This document shows, piece after piece, positions 49,160-59,218 of a stretch of 64,000 bases of DNA (positions are counted from its first letter, which is position 1; each line of letters starts with the position of its first letter). Source of the stretch: an uncultured Actinomycetes bacterium (lineage in GTDB: Bacteria > Actinomycetota > Actinomycetes > Nanopelagicales > Nanopelagicaceae); contig CAINLV010000001.1 in NCBI GenBank assembly GCA_903850565.1, positions 1 to 64,000 on the forward strand. Reading direction: 5' to 3'. The notes beneath the pieces are model-generated. The model was not told the origin of the DNA. It did no database searches and saw only the letters and a program-made list of their open reading frames with translations. The position numbers were made by a program, and so were the translations under genes.

Positions 49160-49648
49160 TCAGCTTTGATTGAAGAAACTGGCTTCGGCCGCTGCCGTCT
49201 TCGCTTCAACGCTGACCTTGAGATTTGGCGGGGTCAGAAGGAAGACCTTCGAAGTTACCCGCTCAATGCTGCCGTGGTGACCAAAGACCAATCCAGAAGC
49301 GAAATCAACCAAGCGCTTTCGCTCAGAATCTTCCATATCGCTCAAATTCATGATCACTGGCTGGCCTTCACGATAATGCTCGCCAATTGTTCTGGCCTCG
49401 TTATAGAAGCGAGGGTGAATGGTAATAATTCGATCCATGACCGGAAGTTCTCGTTCTTCCAAGACTGGAGTAGGTCGACTCTGCGGCGTTGGAGTCACTG
49501 GAGTGCTCTTTGCCCATGAAGGAGTTCCCGATGGAACCGAACGCACGCTTCGTGGTGATTCCTCCGCGACCGCGACCCGAGCCAACTCCAGATCGCCTTC
49601 TTCAATAAGACCGAGGAAACTTCCAATTTTCTTCAATGCATGAGCCAT
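49160..49648 (-). CDS. sepF: Cell-division protein SepF
   Basis: SepF tethers FtsZ to the membrane. A short amphipathic N-terminal helix (AHALKKIGSFLGL) fits membrane binding. After a disordered Ser/Pro linker, the conserved domain (about 75-155) runs from RIITIHPRFYNEARTIGEHYREG to FLLTPPNLKV. 162 residues. Without FtsA in this cluster SepF is probably the main FtsZ anchor, as in other actinobacteria. Confidence 0.95.
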   Translation of the reverse strand: MAHALKKIGSFLGLIEEGDLELARVAVAEESPRSVRSVPSGTPSWAKSTPVTPTPQSRPTPVLEERELPVMDRIITIHPRFYNEARTIGEHYREGQPVIMNLSDMEDSERKRLVDFASGLVFGHHGSIERVTSKVFLLTPPNLKVSVEAKTAAAEASFFNQS

Positions 49649-49657
49649 GGGTCAATC

Positions 49658-50368
49658 TTAGATGACAGGTGTTCTGGCCCCGAGGATTGAACTACCCAGA
49701 CGGATATGTGTCGCACCGGTGGCAATTGCCGCTTCAAAGTCACCACTCATGCCACTGGAGAGATACTTGGCCCTGGGAAATTGAGCCTGTAGTTGACGTG
49801 AAAGGCTAAATACCTGCTCAAAGAACGGGCTCGGATTTACCCCGAGTGGCGCCACCGCCATAACTCCCAAGAGCTCCAAATTCTTAAATTCCGTCAATGA
49901 GCTCGCAAAATCAATGATGGAACTCGGAGCAATGCCACCTCTATGAGCAGCAACTTCACTTTCAGCGCCCGTTAACTCCAGATTGGCCTGAATAAATAGT
50001 TGACGGGTCTGCCCTTCTGGAGTGGCCTGGCTGATTTTGCGCGCATGGAGCACGTTGTCCAAAGAGTGGATAGTTCTGGCCCAGCTCACTATCGATCTAA
50101 TTTTGTTACTTTGAATCTGGCCTTGAAAATGCCAGTGCACATCCTTTGGCATAGCTGGTGATTTAACCGAGCCTTCTTGATCGCGATTCTCCCCGAACTG
50201 ACGCTCCCCTGCTTCGTAGAGAATCTCGATGTCGGAAATTGGATAAGTCTTTGTAACTACCACCAGAGTAATTTCCGCAGCTGATCTGCCGGAGTTAACT
50301 GCAGCGTTCTGAATTCGTTCCCGTACTTGTGCCAAATTTTCCAAGATCTGGCGACTCCTGGTGCTCAT
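49658..50368 (-). CDS. PLP homeostasis protein, YggS/PLPBP family
   Basis: Single-domain alanine-racemase-like barrel that holds PLP without a known reaction. The PLP Lys is in TLVVVTKTYP, and the phosphate cup is near the end (GMSGDFEAAIATGATHIRLGSSILG). The start is ATG 50368, overlapping the pgeF stop as ATGA; the frame is open 58 codons more inside pgeF but that part is not YggS-like. 236 residues. Confidence 0.93.
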   Translation of the reverse strand: MSTRSRQILENLAQVRERIQNAAVNSGRSAAEITLVVVTKTYPISDIEILYEAGERQFGENRDQEGSVKSPAMPKDVHWHFQGQIQSNKIRSIVSWARTIHSLDNVLHARKISQATPEGQTRQLFIQANLELTGAESEVAAHRGGIAPSSIIDFASSLTEFKNLELLGVMAVAPLGVNPSPFFEQVFSLSRQLQAQFPRAKYLSSGMSGDFEAAIATGATHIRLGSSILGARTPVI

Positions 50369-51042
50369 AGCGCCACAACTCCTACTTGACGACCGGTCAC
50401 GGGATTCTTTCGATAAGAGAAATAGCCTTCGTTGCATCGAGTACACACGTGCCAGTTCCGGACTTGAACCCCGACACGCGATAAGAGCGCGGTGCTGCCT
50501 GCCACCAAATCCAACCTGTGTTCCTTTGCTGACGTTGCACATTGCGGAATTTTCTCCACGACCGCGAGATAAGTTTCCAGATCTACTTCATAGCAGTCGC
50601 CACAAATGGCTGGCCCGATCTCGGCAACTAGATCTTGCAGATCGCAATAGTTTGAGAGTTGATCCAGAACTTTCCCAATGATGCCGTTCAGTAATCCACG
50701 CCGACCGACGTGTACCGCCGCAACAACCTGAGGAGAATGGAGAAGTAATGGAATGCAATCGGCTACCTGAACGGCTAACCCCACATTTTTCTGAGTGGTA
50801 AAAATCGCATCTGCGTCAACAGAGTGGGTTAAAGAATTTAGCGTTTCAGAAATCTCCATGACAGTGGTGCTATGAGTTTGATTCATAAACACAATCTTCT
50901 CCAACGAGAATTGGTGCGCTAATAATCCACGATTGCGCAGCACTGCTTCCCGATCATCCCCCACATGTAAACCAAGGTTATTGGAGTGAAAATCTCCAGC
51001 ACTGACACCTCCGTCTCTGGAGGTGAAGAGCACCCGCGCCAC
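50365..51042 (-). CDS. pgeF: Purine nucleoside phosphorylase LACC1/PgeF family (YfiH)
   Basis: The 225-residue laccase-domain protein contains the zinc/active-site elements NQTHSTTV, QVADCIPLLL and AVHVGRRGLLNGI, plus EIGPAICGDCYEV. Relatives act as purine nucleoside phosphorylases or correct misincorporated amino acids in peptidoglycan precursors (PgeF in Escherichia coli). Position between ftsZ and yggS is typical. Start GTG, six bases after the ftsZ stop. Confidence 0.92.
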   Translation of the reverse strand: MARVLFTSRDGGVSAGDFHSNNLGLHVGDDREAVLRNRGLLAHQFSLEKIVFMNQTHSTTVMEISETLNSLTHSVDADAIFTTQKNVGLAVQVADCIPLLLHSPQVVAAVHVGRRGLLNGIIGKVLDQLSNYCDLQDLVAEIGPAICGDCYEVDLETYLAVVEKIPQCATSAKEHRLDLVAGSTALLSRVGVQVRNWHVCTRCNEGYFSYRKNPVTGRQVGVVAL

Positions 51043-51048
51043 GTGGAG

Positions 51049-52200
51049 TTATCTCATAAAATCAGGAATATCGACTTCATCTTCAACAATGAGCTCTTCG
51101 AAGGTAATTGTTCGTCGATGAGGGCTGGCAGTTGGGGAAGATTGTGTCACTGGAAGCTCCAGTGCCACCGAGATCGGATCATTCTCTGCGATTGGATCAG
51201 CGTTGCCAGAAAGTGCGGCCACACTTATAACCGGAACTGCAACCCATTTAGGTGCACCGCCATCGAAACCAGCTGCGATAACGGTGACTCGAACTTCATC
51301 ACCAAGCGCATCGTCAATGACAGTTCCAAAAATAATATTTGCATCCGGATGGGCCGAGGCAGCAACAAGTTCAGCGGCTTCACTTAACTCGAATAGCCCT
51401 AGATCAGAACCACCAGCGATAGAAAGCAATACCCCATGGGCGCCATCGATAGAGGCCTCCAATAATGGGCTTGCAATAGCCAGTTCCGCCGCACGGGTTG
51501 CTCGAGCTTCTCCGCGAGCCGAACCAATTCCCATAAGTGCAGAACCCGCTCCTGACATAACGCTCTTCACATCGGCAAAGTCGAGGTTGATTAATCCTGG
51601 GGTTGTTATTAGATCTGTAATTCCTTGGACTCCCGAGAGTAGAACTTGGTCCGCACTTCTAAAAGCTTCCAACTGGCTAATGGAACGATCTGAAATCGCC
51701 AGCAAACGATCATTAGGAATTACGATCAAGGTATCTACTTGCTCACGCAATAGCGCAATGCCTTCGTCGGCTTGACTCGATCGACGCTTACCTTCGAAAG
51801 TAAATGGACGAGTGACTACACCAACAGTTAATGCACCAAGATCTTTGGAAATTTTCGCCACGATGGGAGCACCACCTGTGCCTGTGCCACCGCCTTCGCC
51901 AGCGGTAACAAAAACCATATCAGCGCCACGCAAAACTTCTTCAATCTCTTCAGTGTGATCGAGTGCAGCTTGACGACCAATTTCTGGCGCGGCACCGGCA
52001 CCTAATCCGCGAGTAAGTTTTCGCCCAATATCTAATTTCACATCGGCATCGCTCATGATCAATTGCTGCGCATCGGTATTAATAGCAATAAACTCAACAC
52101 CTTTTAAGCCGGCTTCGATCATTCGATTTACGGCATTCACTCCGCCGCCACCTATGCCGACTACTTTGATTACTGCCAAATAATTCTGCGGTGTTGCCAC
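51049..52200 (-). CDS. ftsZ: Cell-division GTPase FtsZ
   Basis: Tubulin-like protein that forms the Z-ring. The nucleotide-binding signature GGGTGTGG is at 103-110, the T7 loop is [11 protein letters not shown], and the C-terminal peptide is [10 protein letters not shown], the usual docking site for SepF/FtsW. The 383-residue length is typical of lineages with a short linker. Start GTG with AGAGG six bases upstream. A 176-bp AT-rich gap separates it from ftsQ, so it probably also has its own promoter. Confidence 0.98.
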   Translation of the reverse strand: MATPQNYLAVIKVVGIGGGGVNAVNRMIEAGLKGVEFIAINTDAQQLIMSDADVKLDIGRKLTRGLGAGAAPEIGRQAALDHTEEIEEVLRGADMVFVTAGEGGGTGTGGAPIVAKISKDLGALTVGVVTRPFTFEGKRRSSQADEGIALLREQVDTLIVIPNDRLLAISDRSISQLEAFRSADQVLLSGVQGITDLITTPGLINLDFADVKSVMSGAGSALMGIGSARGEARATRAAELAIASPLLEASIDGAHGVLLSIAGGSDLGLFELSEAAELVAASAHPDANIIFGTVIDDALGDEVRVTVIAAGFDGGAPKWVAVPVISVAALSGNADPIAENDPISVALELPVTQSSPTASPHRRTITFEELIVEDEVDIPDFMR

Positions 52201-52266
52201 GGCCTGCCTCTTCCCTTACTCTAAGTCTCAACTTGAGATTTAAAGTTAATATTTCTATCTGCCGCA

Positions 52267-52295
52267 AAACTATGGCGCATAATGTTTTTGAGCAA
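52267..52295 (-). promoter_or_regulatory. Promoter candidate for ftsZ
   Basis: Minus-strand TTGCTC (52295-52290), a 17-bp spacer and TAGTTT (52272-52267) in the 176-bp gap between ftsQ and ftsZ, one of the largest gene-free gaps here. No coding potential or terminator is visible in the rest of the gap (52201-52376). Confidence 0.4.
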
Positions 52296-52376
52296 ATACC
52301 GACACGAAATATATTGGCTTTATTTATTACACCCCAAATTGCGCAAAAGATTTTCTCAAATAAATAAGCGATGAAC

Positions 52377-53087
52377 TCATTTAACTATTGGAGCCGTTGG
52401 ATCGGTGAGATCAAAGACTCTTGCCGTTGCATTTTCAGGAAGCCCCACAAGTATGCGTAAAACCTTCACTTTGAGCGCAAAGTTCACCGGCTCACCCCAA
52501 CGGATTACAAAATTCTTACCACCGAAATGTTCTGTGCTTTCAATAAATTTCGCAGATGCAACTTTCATGCTCACCAAACCATCAAGTACATCTTTAGGCA
52601 TCTGCTTCAAGGTAGCCGCGGCAGCTAATCGCAATTCCTTGGCATCTGAGGCAAAGGAAATAATCGGCAGGCCCACTATGGGTAACGGGGTAGCGAATTG
52701 ATTTCCTTCACTATCGAAATAATTGGTGACATTGTGAAGGATCAAGAAACTGGCGATAGGTTTTCTCGCTTCGATTTTTACCACGACATTACCTTTAAGC
52801 CAATTTCGGGAAATCGACGCACGTTTCACCCATGAAATACTCTCCACCGACTTCTTAATGATACGCAGATTCACCCGTGCCAATGGCTGACCGATATGTG
52901 TATGCGAGTCGGCGAAGATAGATTTTGAAATAACTGAACTTTGTTGGGTGCCAGTAATGGATAAAGATTTGAAAGTTACTAAATGCGAATAACCCAATGT
53001 GTAACTAAGACCAGAAAGAATCGCAATCGCCAAAACAATAGTAATAGATTTTCTTAGCAGCGCCCTCTTCTTAGTTCGTCGTTTCAT
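52377..53087 (-). CDS. ftsQ: Cell-division protein FtsQ/DivIB
   Basis: A basic N-terminal tail (KRRTKKRALLRKS), one transmembrane helix (about 15-32), a POTRA domain (TFKSLSITGTQQSS onward) and a beta domain make up 236 residues. Order and length fit FtsQ, which links early and late divisome proteins. Starts as ATGA overlap with murC. Confidence 0.93.
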   Translation of the reverse strand: MKRRTKKRALLRKSITIVLAIAILSGLSYTLGYSHLVTFKSLSITGTQQSSVISKSIFADSHTHIGQPLARVNLRIIKKSVESISWVKRASISRNWLKGNVVVKIEARKPIASFLILHNVTNYFDSEGNQFATPLPIVGLPIISFASDAKELRLAAAATLKQMPKDVLDGLVSMKVASAKFIESTEHFGGKNFVIRWGEPVNFALKVKVLRILVGLPENATARVFDLTDPTAPIVK

Positions 53088-54469
53088 TGCGGCAATGTTT
53101 GCACAATTACCGATGCCAATGAATTCACATCGCCAGCTCCAAGAGTAAGAATGACATCTCCCGGTTTCGCCGCGTTTACGACATCTTCAACAATCGTGAT
53201 CATTGAGGGTTCCACTGTAACTTTGCTGGGGTCCATCTCTTTGGAGATAAGCGTTGAATCAACACCAGGGATTGGATCTTCGCTGGCCGGATATATTTCC
53301 AAGAGAAAAACTTGGTCGGCTAAAGAGAGCGCTTTGGCAAAATCAGCGGCAAATGCTTGAGTTCGGCTATATCGATGCGGTTGGAAAATGACCAATAACC
53401 GTCCGCCTTCGGCGTAACGGCGAGCGGCGGTTAAAGTCACTTCTATTTCTGTGGGGTGATGGCCATAATCATCAATCACCCGAACCCCGCCAGGGCTTCC
53501 CTTTAATTCAAATCTACGTCGGGCGCCTGTGAAACTCGACAGTCCCTTGATCAAGTCTGGTGCGGAATGAGTAGTAAGGCACACCCCTGCCGATAGAGCC
53601 GCTAGGGCATTTAACATATTGTGTTCGCCGGGTACTTGTAGTTGAAGTTCTCCCAACACTTTTCCGTTATGCGTTATTCGAGCCGCGCTTCCACCCGGAG
53701 ATAGAAAGAGTCGTGAATAGGTAAGTTCTCCCGCTGTGCCGTAAGTGAGGATGGATATATCCGAACGGGTAATTCCTTGAAGCAATTGAGTGACACCTTC
53801 ATCATCATGGCAAGCGATCAGGAATCCCCCGCTCTTAATATTTGCAACAAAGGCTGCAAATATCTTCATTAAGGAATCGAGATCGGGGAAATGATCAACA
53901 TGGTCAAGTTCAATATTGGTGATAATCGCGCAGGTTGGCGAATAAGCCAAAAAGGATCCATCTGATTCATCGGCTTCGGCGACAAAAATCTCACCAGTCC
54001 CTAAATGTGCATTGGTTCCGGATGAATTGATTGTTCCGCCGATTGCAAATGATGGATCTAGACCTGCATGTTGAAGTGCAACGGTCAGCATAGAAGTAGT
54101 CGTCGTTTTCCCATGAGTACCCGCAACTGCAATTGCGATTGACTCCGACATCAAGATCGCCAAAGCCTCTGCGCGAGGCAAGATAACTTTTCCTTGTTTC
54201 TGTGCCGCTACTAGCTCTGGGTTGCCCTGGCTAATCGCACTAGAGACCACAACGACATCGACTTCATCAACATGCTCTCCGCTATGGCCTACGTATACTT
54301 CAGCTCCCATGATGCGCAGGGATTGCACCGTAGGTGAATCTTTCGCATCAGAACCGGAAACGCAGATTCCTTGATCCAACATGATTCTGGCTATACCGCT
54401 CATGCCAGCGCCGCCAATACCTATGAAATGGACTTTCATATTTCGTAGGGAGGCTAATGAAATCTTCAT
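53084..54469 (-). CDS. murC: UDP-N-acetylmuramate-L-alanine ligase
   Basis: Adds L-Ala to UDP-MurNAc. GIGGAGMSGIARIM is at 17-30, the ATP loop AGTHGKTTT at 116-124, and the C-terminal domain has DDYGHHPTEI and FQPHRYSRT. 461 residues from the ATG that overlaps murG; MKVHFIGIGG ten codons later is another possible start. Confidence 0.97.
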   Translation of the reverse strand: MKISLASLRNMKVHFIGIGGAGMSGIARIMLDQGICVSGSDAKDSPTVQSLRIMGAEVYVGHSGEHVDEVDVVVVSSAISQGNPELVAAQKQGKVILPRAEALAILMSESIAIAVAGTHGKTTTTSMLTVALQHAGLDPSFAIGGTINSSGTNAHLGTGEIFVAEADESDGSFLAYSPTCAIITNIELDHVDHFPDLDSLMKIFAAFVANIKSGGFLIACHDDEGVTQLLQGITRSDISILTYGTAGELTYSRLFLSPGGSAARITHNGKVLGELQLQVPGEHNMLNALAALSAGVCLTTHSAPDLIKGLSSFTGARRRFELKGSPGGVRVIDDYGHHPTEIEVTLTAARRYAEGGRLLVIFQPHRYSRTQAFAADFAKALSLADQVFLLEIYPASEDPIPGVDSTLISKEMDPSKVTVEPSMITIVEDVVNAAKPGDVILTLGAGDVNSLASVIVQTLPQ

Positions 54470-55566
54470 GAGTCCACCTGATCTAGTTTCAGCAGTGCTG
54501 CTTTCATAACTGATATCGCTGCATCTGGAATAGCTTTAGGAAGAAGATTTCTTTTCACTTGCATGGCCTTTACTAATAATTCATCAATATTCGCGATTAA
54601 CCAATCATTTGTAATATGGGAATTATCAATTATTTCGGCGATTCCAGATTCGAGGAGATCTTGGGCATTTGCTCGCTGTTCGCCATTCCCAATAGGAAGA
54701 GGGATCAAGAGTGAAAAGACTTGTGCGGCAGAAAGTTCAGAGCAAGTAACGGCGCCACTACGTGCAATAACTAGATCTGCAGCTGCATAAAGTTCTGGCA
54801 TATTGTCCAAGTAAGGATATGGAAGGTAGTACTCGGTGGCATCAGGAAACGCGTTGCCCTTTCCGACTCCATGAATTATTTGTATTTTCTTTTCTCCCAG
54901 CGCTTCAAGCGAAGTGAAAATAGTGTCATTTATGCGCTTAGCCCCTTGAGAACCTCCGAAGACAACTACCAATGGAAGATCTGGATTTAGGCCATTTCGA
55001 GCACAGAGAGATTTGCGAATATCCATCCTCATCTCTGGCTCCATCCGTGCCACTTCCAATAAGGATTCTCGCAAGGGCATGCCCACAAGTTGAGCGTTCT
55101 TCCAACGCCTTCCCGTTTTCCGCGCTCCAGAAAAGGCGAGAAGAATCGAATCACTCATATAAGCACCAAACCGATTGGCCCAACCGGGTTTTGCATTTTG
55201 TTCGTGGATCACGATTGGAATTCTCATCAGTCTGCCAATGAAGTAACACGGTGCCGATACATAGCCACCGAAGCCAATAATTAAATCCGTCCTTCGGAGA
55301 ACTCGGAATGTTTCCACCATTGCGATACCCATTTCAAAAGGCCAGGTTAGGATCTTGAGCGAGATCTTGCGCGGCATTGGAACCTTTCGAATTGTTCGCA
55401 GCACAAAACCGGCTTCAGGTATCAGGGATGTCTCGAGTCCCCGTTTGGTCCCGACGAATTCACAGGTTATTTCTTCATGATCTATCCGAAACCGCCGAGC
55501 CACTGCCAATGCAGGTTCGATATGTCCAGCTGTTCCCCCAGCGATCAATGAAATTACAGTCGTCAT
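54466..55566 (-). CDS. murG: UDP-N-acetylglucosamine transferase MurG (lipid II synthase)
   Basis: GT-B glycosyltransferase that turns lipid I into lipid II at the cytoplasmic face. IAGGTAGHIEPALAVA at the N-terminus, the HEQNAKPGWANR loop and GGSQGAKRIN in the C-terminal half are diagnostic. 366 residues; overlaps ftsW and murC by four bases each. Confidence 0.97.
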   Translation of the reverse strand: MTTVISLIAGGTAGHIEPALAVARRFRIDHEEITCEFVGTKRGLETSLIPEAGFVLRTIRKVPMPRKISLKILTWPFEMGIAMVETFRVLRRTDLIIGFGGYVSAPCYFIGRLMRIPIVIHEQNAKPGWANRFGAYMSDSILLAFSGARKTGRRWKNAQLVGMPLRESLLEVARMEPEMRMDIRKSLCARNGLNPDLPLVVVFGGSQGAKRINDTIFTSLEALGEKKIQIIHGVGKGNAFPDATEYYLPYPYLDNMPELYAAADLVIARSGAVTCSELSAAQVFSLLIPLPIGNGEQRANAQDLLESGIAEIIDNSHITNDWLIANIDELLVKAMQVKRNLLPKAIPDAAISVMKAALLKLDQVDS

Positions 55567-56789
55567 GAGGCAGTTCCGGACGACTTCGATTTGGAAGAAA
55601 GTTTCTGATCCTGAAGATACTTGCGCACCTCGGGCTCGCGTCTGGCAACGTTGGCAACAAATCCAATGCCGATGAAGTTTGCCACCAGTGCCGAACCACC
55701 ATACGAGATGAATGGCAAGGTCACGCCAATTACTGGGAAGACGCCAATATCGGAACCAAGATTCACAGCCACTTGGACCATCAACCAGCAGGCGATGCCA
55801 GCACAGACATAGCGGGAGAAGATATCTTTTGTCTGCACCGAAATTCTAAAGATGGCATAAATGAGGATTGCATAGAGAGCCAGGACTAAAAGAGTTCCAA
55901 CTAATCCCATCTCTTCGCCAATAACTGAAAAAATAAAGTCGGTATTTGCTTCAGAGAGATTTCCCCACTTTTGCCGACTGGCCCCTAGTCCAACTCCGAA
56001 TAATCCACCGCTAGCTAAACCCATGATGCTATGTGCGGTCTGCCACCCTGCATCCTTATAAAAATGTTGCGAGAATGGATCGAGAAAGGCCACGAATCGG
56101 GTTCTACGATTGGGATGTGTAATTGCAAGAGCGGTAACAGCCACGCCACTTATCAATGCAATCAAAATGAAGTGTCGAAAGCGCAGCCCACAGATAAATA
56201 GCATGGATCCTGCAATAGCCATGACAATCAATGCGGTTCCAAGATCTCTACCGAGCATAATAAGAATGAGCACTGTGAGAACTCCAGGAAGAAGCAGCCC
56301 TATGGGATTCAATGGTCTTTCTCCGTCGGCTCGTTCTTCGTACCTCTTTAATTGCAAGGAGCAGTACAAAATCAAACCAAACTTTGCGAAATCGCTGGGC
56401 TGGATCGTGAACGGACCAAATCCAATCCAGTTGGTATTGCCATTAATTGTCTTTCCAATGCCATGAATTTGCGGAAGAATTAAAAAGGCAGCGCTAGCAA
56501 AAATGGCGACTTTCGCAATGGCTAACCAAGATTGCGGTGGCATCCTGGACGCGATAAAAGCAAATAACGAGGCAACGACAAGAAAGAGCAGCTGCTTGAG
56601 GAATACGGCGTAACTATTACCACTCTGCTCCAGCGATTTCACCGATGATGCTGAAAGCACCATAACTAAGCCCAGTCCAGTGAGGAAAAAGACGGAGAAT
56701 AAGAGTAGATAATATGGAACCGTCGGCCGGTTGAGCAGATGCACCGTCTCGGCTCTGCGAGAAGAAATTTTCTTATTATTATTGTTCAT
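55563..56789 (-). CDS. ftsW: SEDS peptidoglycan glycosyltransferase FtsW
   Basis: Polytopic protein (about ten helices, 408 residues) that polymerises septal glycan with its partner FtsI. SEDS features include GLVMVLSASS in helix 1, QPSDFAKFGLIL, GRDLGTALIV, NTDFIFSVIGEEMG and VNLGSDIGVFPVIGVTLPFISYGGSA. A hydrophilic tail (DQKLSSKSKSSG) could be a contact site. Overlaps murD by 11 bases. Confidence 0.96.
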   Translation of the reverse strand: MNNNNKKISSRRAETVHLLNRPTVPYYLLLFSVFFLTGLGLVMVLSASSVKSLEQSGNSYAVFLKQLLFLVVASLFAFIASRMPPQSWLAIAKVAIFASAAFLILPQIHGIGKTINGNTNWIGFGPFTIQPSDFAKFGLILYCSLQLKRYEERADGERPLNPIGLLLPGVLTVLILIMLGRDLGTALIVMAIAGSMLFICGLRFRHFILIALISGVAVTALAITHPNRRTRFVAFLDPFSQHFYKDAGWQTAHSIMGLASGGLFGVGLGASRQKWGNLSEANTDFIFSVIGEEMGLVGTLLVLALYAILIYAIFRISVQTKDIFSRYVCAGIACWLMVQVAVNLGSDIGVFPVIGVTLPFISYGGSALVANFIGIGFVANVARREPEVRKYLQDQKLSSKSKSSGTAS

Positions 56790-58158
56790 CCGGCACTCCT
56801 TGGAGAACTGCCGTTTTGAATGAATCGCCTCGCTGCGAATAATTTCGGAACTGATCCATGGAAGCGCAAGCTGGTGCTAATAGAACCGTATCTCCTGGTT
56901 GGGCCAGCGCTAAGGCTTGGTCAACGATGGCCGACATAAAACCAGAAACCGAACCGGTTTTATCAATTCGATATATAGGAACATGAGGTGCATATCTAGC
57001 AAGCGCCTGTGCAATCAATTCACGATCCTGGCCAATAAGGATTGCCGCTTTGAGCCGCTTTGCCGATTGTTCTACGAGTGCATCCATGCTCGCACCTTTG
57101 GCTAAACCGCCGGCTATCCAAATAACGCTCAAGAACGACTTAAGTGCTGCCGCTGCCGCGTGCGGGTTGGTCGCCTTTGAATCATCAACCCAGCCAATTT
57201 CTTGGTGATGAAGCACTAGCTCCAATCGGTGATGATCTACTTCGAATTTTTGAAGTCCAGATTGAATATCGCCGTGAGAAATTCCTAGCGCCAGAGCTAA
57301 CCCAGCCGCACTCATGGCGTTGGAAATATTGTGCGGAACGGTGGGTTTGATATCGGCAAGTTCAGCGAAGAAATCGGCTTGATTTGGATCTGGCGAAAAT
57401 GCTCGATCTATTAATAGATCCTCCACCAAACCCAACTCCCCCGGTTGCGGAGTGCTGAGCGTGAAAAAAACTTTTTTGCCTGAGAAACTGGAGCTTCGAG
57501 TTGCGATTTCCGGGTCATCTAGATTGAGCACCGCGCAAGAAGTTCGTTCCAGCAATTTGATCTTTGCATTTGCATATTCATCAAAACTTCCATGCCAATC
57601 GATGTGGTCCGGTGCGATATTCAAGATAGCAACCGCATCAAATACTGGTAGGTCATTCCATTCACTCTGGAAGGAAGATAGTTCTAGCGCCAATATTTCA
57701 TAATGCTCACTTCGATCCAACATGGAAATAACCGAGTCACCAACATTCCCACATGCTTTTCCGTGGACTCCAGCTGCCACCATGATGGACTCGAGCATTT
57801 GGATTGCAGTCGTTTTGCCATTTGTACCCGTAAGCGCCACCCATCGTTGCGAAGGTGCTGACTCTTGCTTAATCTTCCATGAGAAATCCAACTCGCCCAT
57901 GATCTGAATTTTCTTCGCAAGGAAATCTTGAAGCAGAGGGTGAGTTCGTTTCCAACCAGGCGAGACAATAGCAAAATCAAAGTGCGCTTTAGAGTCCAGG
58001 AATTGCTGACTTTTTAGCTCTCCAAAAGAAATTTCGGTCTCGTCGAAGAATGTGACTTCACTTCCTTTTCCCAAGAGAAACTGGATAAGAGCCGTTCCAG
58101 TCACTCCTCCCCCAATTACTGCAATCTTCTTTGTGGGAAGGTCGGCAAGGAAAGACAT
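56779..58158 (-). CDS. murD: UDP-N-acetylmuramoylalanine-D-glutamate ligase
   Basis: Adds D-Glu. The UDP-binding N-terminal domain (IAVIGGGVTG), ATP loop GTNGKTT at 111-117, and WVDDSKATNPHAAAAAL in the C-terminal half are in the normal order. 459 residues, starting two bases before the mraY stop region ends. Confidence 0.96.
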   Translation of the reverse strand: MSFLADLPTKKIAVIGGGVTGTALIQFLLGKGSEVTFFDETEISFGELKSQQFLDSKAHFDFAIVSPGWKRTHPLLQDFLAKKIQIMGELDFSWKIKQESAPSQRWVALTGTNGKTTAIQMLESIMVAAGVHGKACGNVGDSVISMLDRSEHYEILALELSSFQSEWNDLPVFDAVAILNIAPDHIDWHGSFDEYANAKIKLLERTSCAVLNLDDPEIATRSSSFSGKKVFFTLSTPQPGELGLVEDLLIDRAFSPDPNQADFFAELADIKPTVPHNISNAMSAAGLALALGISHGDIQSGLQKFEVDHHRLELVLHHQEIGWVDDSKATNPHAAAAALKSFLSVIWIAGGLAKGASMDALVEQSAKRLKAAILIGQDRELIAQALARYAPHVPIYRIDKTGSVSGFMSAIVDQALALAQPGDTVLLAPACASMDQFRNYSQRGDSFKTAVLQGVPDEQ

Positions 58159-58159
58159 G

Positions 58160-59218
58160 TTAGGAAACTACCCACTGAGCATAGAAAAGTCCCAGTCCAG
58201 TTGCAACGCTAAGGCCAGCCAAAATCCAAAACCTAATGACAATCGTTACTTCGCCCCACCCGATGATTTCGAAATGGTGTTGCAACGGCGCCATTTTAAA
58301 AATTCGTTTACCGCCAGAGATCTTGAAATAACCAATCTGAATTATTACCGACATAGTGATGAGGACAAATAAACCGCCTAAGGCGATAAGCAATAATTCA
58401 GTTCGCAAAGTGATTGCAATTCCAGCTATGGCCCCACCTAAAGCAAGTGATCCTACATCGCCCATAAATATTTTTGCAGGTGAAGCGTTCCACCAAAGAA
58501 AACCGGCGCACGAGCCCGCCAATGCAGCAGCCACAACCGCGACATCCAAAGGATCTCTTACTTGATAACACTTAGAAACATCAGTCACGCCACAACTTTG
58601 TCCAAACTCCCATACACCAATGAGCACAAAGGCAAGGAATGTCATGATTGACGCACCGGTTGCCAAGCCATCCAATCCGTCAGTCAGATTCACGCCGTTG
58701 CTGGTTCCCAGCACCATAAAGATGACCCAAATGACAACAAAGATAGACCCGAGCGCAAAAGAGGTATCGCGAACTCCGGAAAGATGAAGCGAAATTGGCG
58801 AAAGGCCGTCGTGGTCTTTGAAGTGGATACCGGCAAATGCGAATAAGCCAGCAGCGATCGCTTGCCCTGTTAATTTTTGCCGAGCATGTAAGCCGAGTGA
58901 ACGCTGCTTGGAAACTTTCAGCCAATCATCTAAGAAGCCAACAAGTCCTAAGGTGAATACCAGGGCCAGCACCAGCACTGCCGAAATACTCAGTGGAATT
59001 CTGGTAACGATATGACTAACGAGGTAGGCGACAATGCTGGAACCAATGAGGACGATTCCCCCCATAGTTGGAGTTCCATGTTTTACATGATGGGTGGTTG
59101 GTCCATCTTCACGAATAAATTGACCGTAACCGCGTTTACCCAGAAGTCGGATCAACATCGGAGTAGAGAAAATACTTAAGAAGGCGGCCAGTGCTCCCGC
59201 TACCAGAATGCCCTTCAT
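58160..59218 (-). CDS. mraY: Phospho-MurNAc-pentapeptide transferase MraY
   Basis: Transfers phospho-MurNAc-pentapeptide to undecaprenyl phosphate to give lipid I. Ten likely helices, 352 residues. The family motifs [29 protein letters not shown] and the terminal MAPLQHHFE are present, with the catalytic Asp residues retained. Overlaps murF as ATGA. Confidence 0.97.
   Translation of the reverse strand: MKGILVAGALAAFLSIFSTPMLIRLLGKRGYGQFIREDGPTTHHVKHGTPTMGGIVLIGSSIVAYLVSHIVTRIPLSISAVLVLALVFTLGLVGFLDDWLKVSKQRSLGLHARQKLTGQAIAAGLFAFAGIHFKDHDGLSPISLHLSGVRDTSFALGSIFVVIWVIFMVLGTSNGVNLTDGLDGLATGASIMTFLAFVLIGVWEFGQSCGVTDVSKCYQVRDPLDVAVVAAALAGSCAGFLWWNASPAKIFMGDVGSLALGGAIAGIAITLRTELLLIALGGLFVLITMSVIIQIGYFKISGGKRIFKMAPLQHHFEIIGWGEVTIVIRFWILAGLSVATGLGLFYAQWVVS

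Noticed and set aside
50369-50542. Upstream extension of the YggS-family gene
   Set aside because: It runs inside pgeF in another frame; the ATGA-coupled ATG at 50368 begins the conserved domain.
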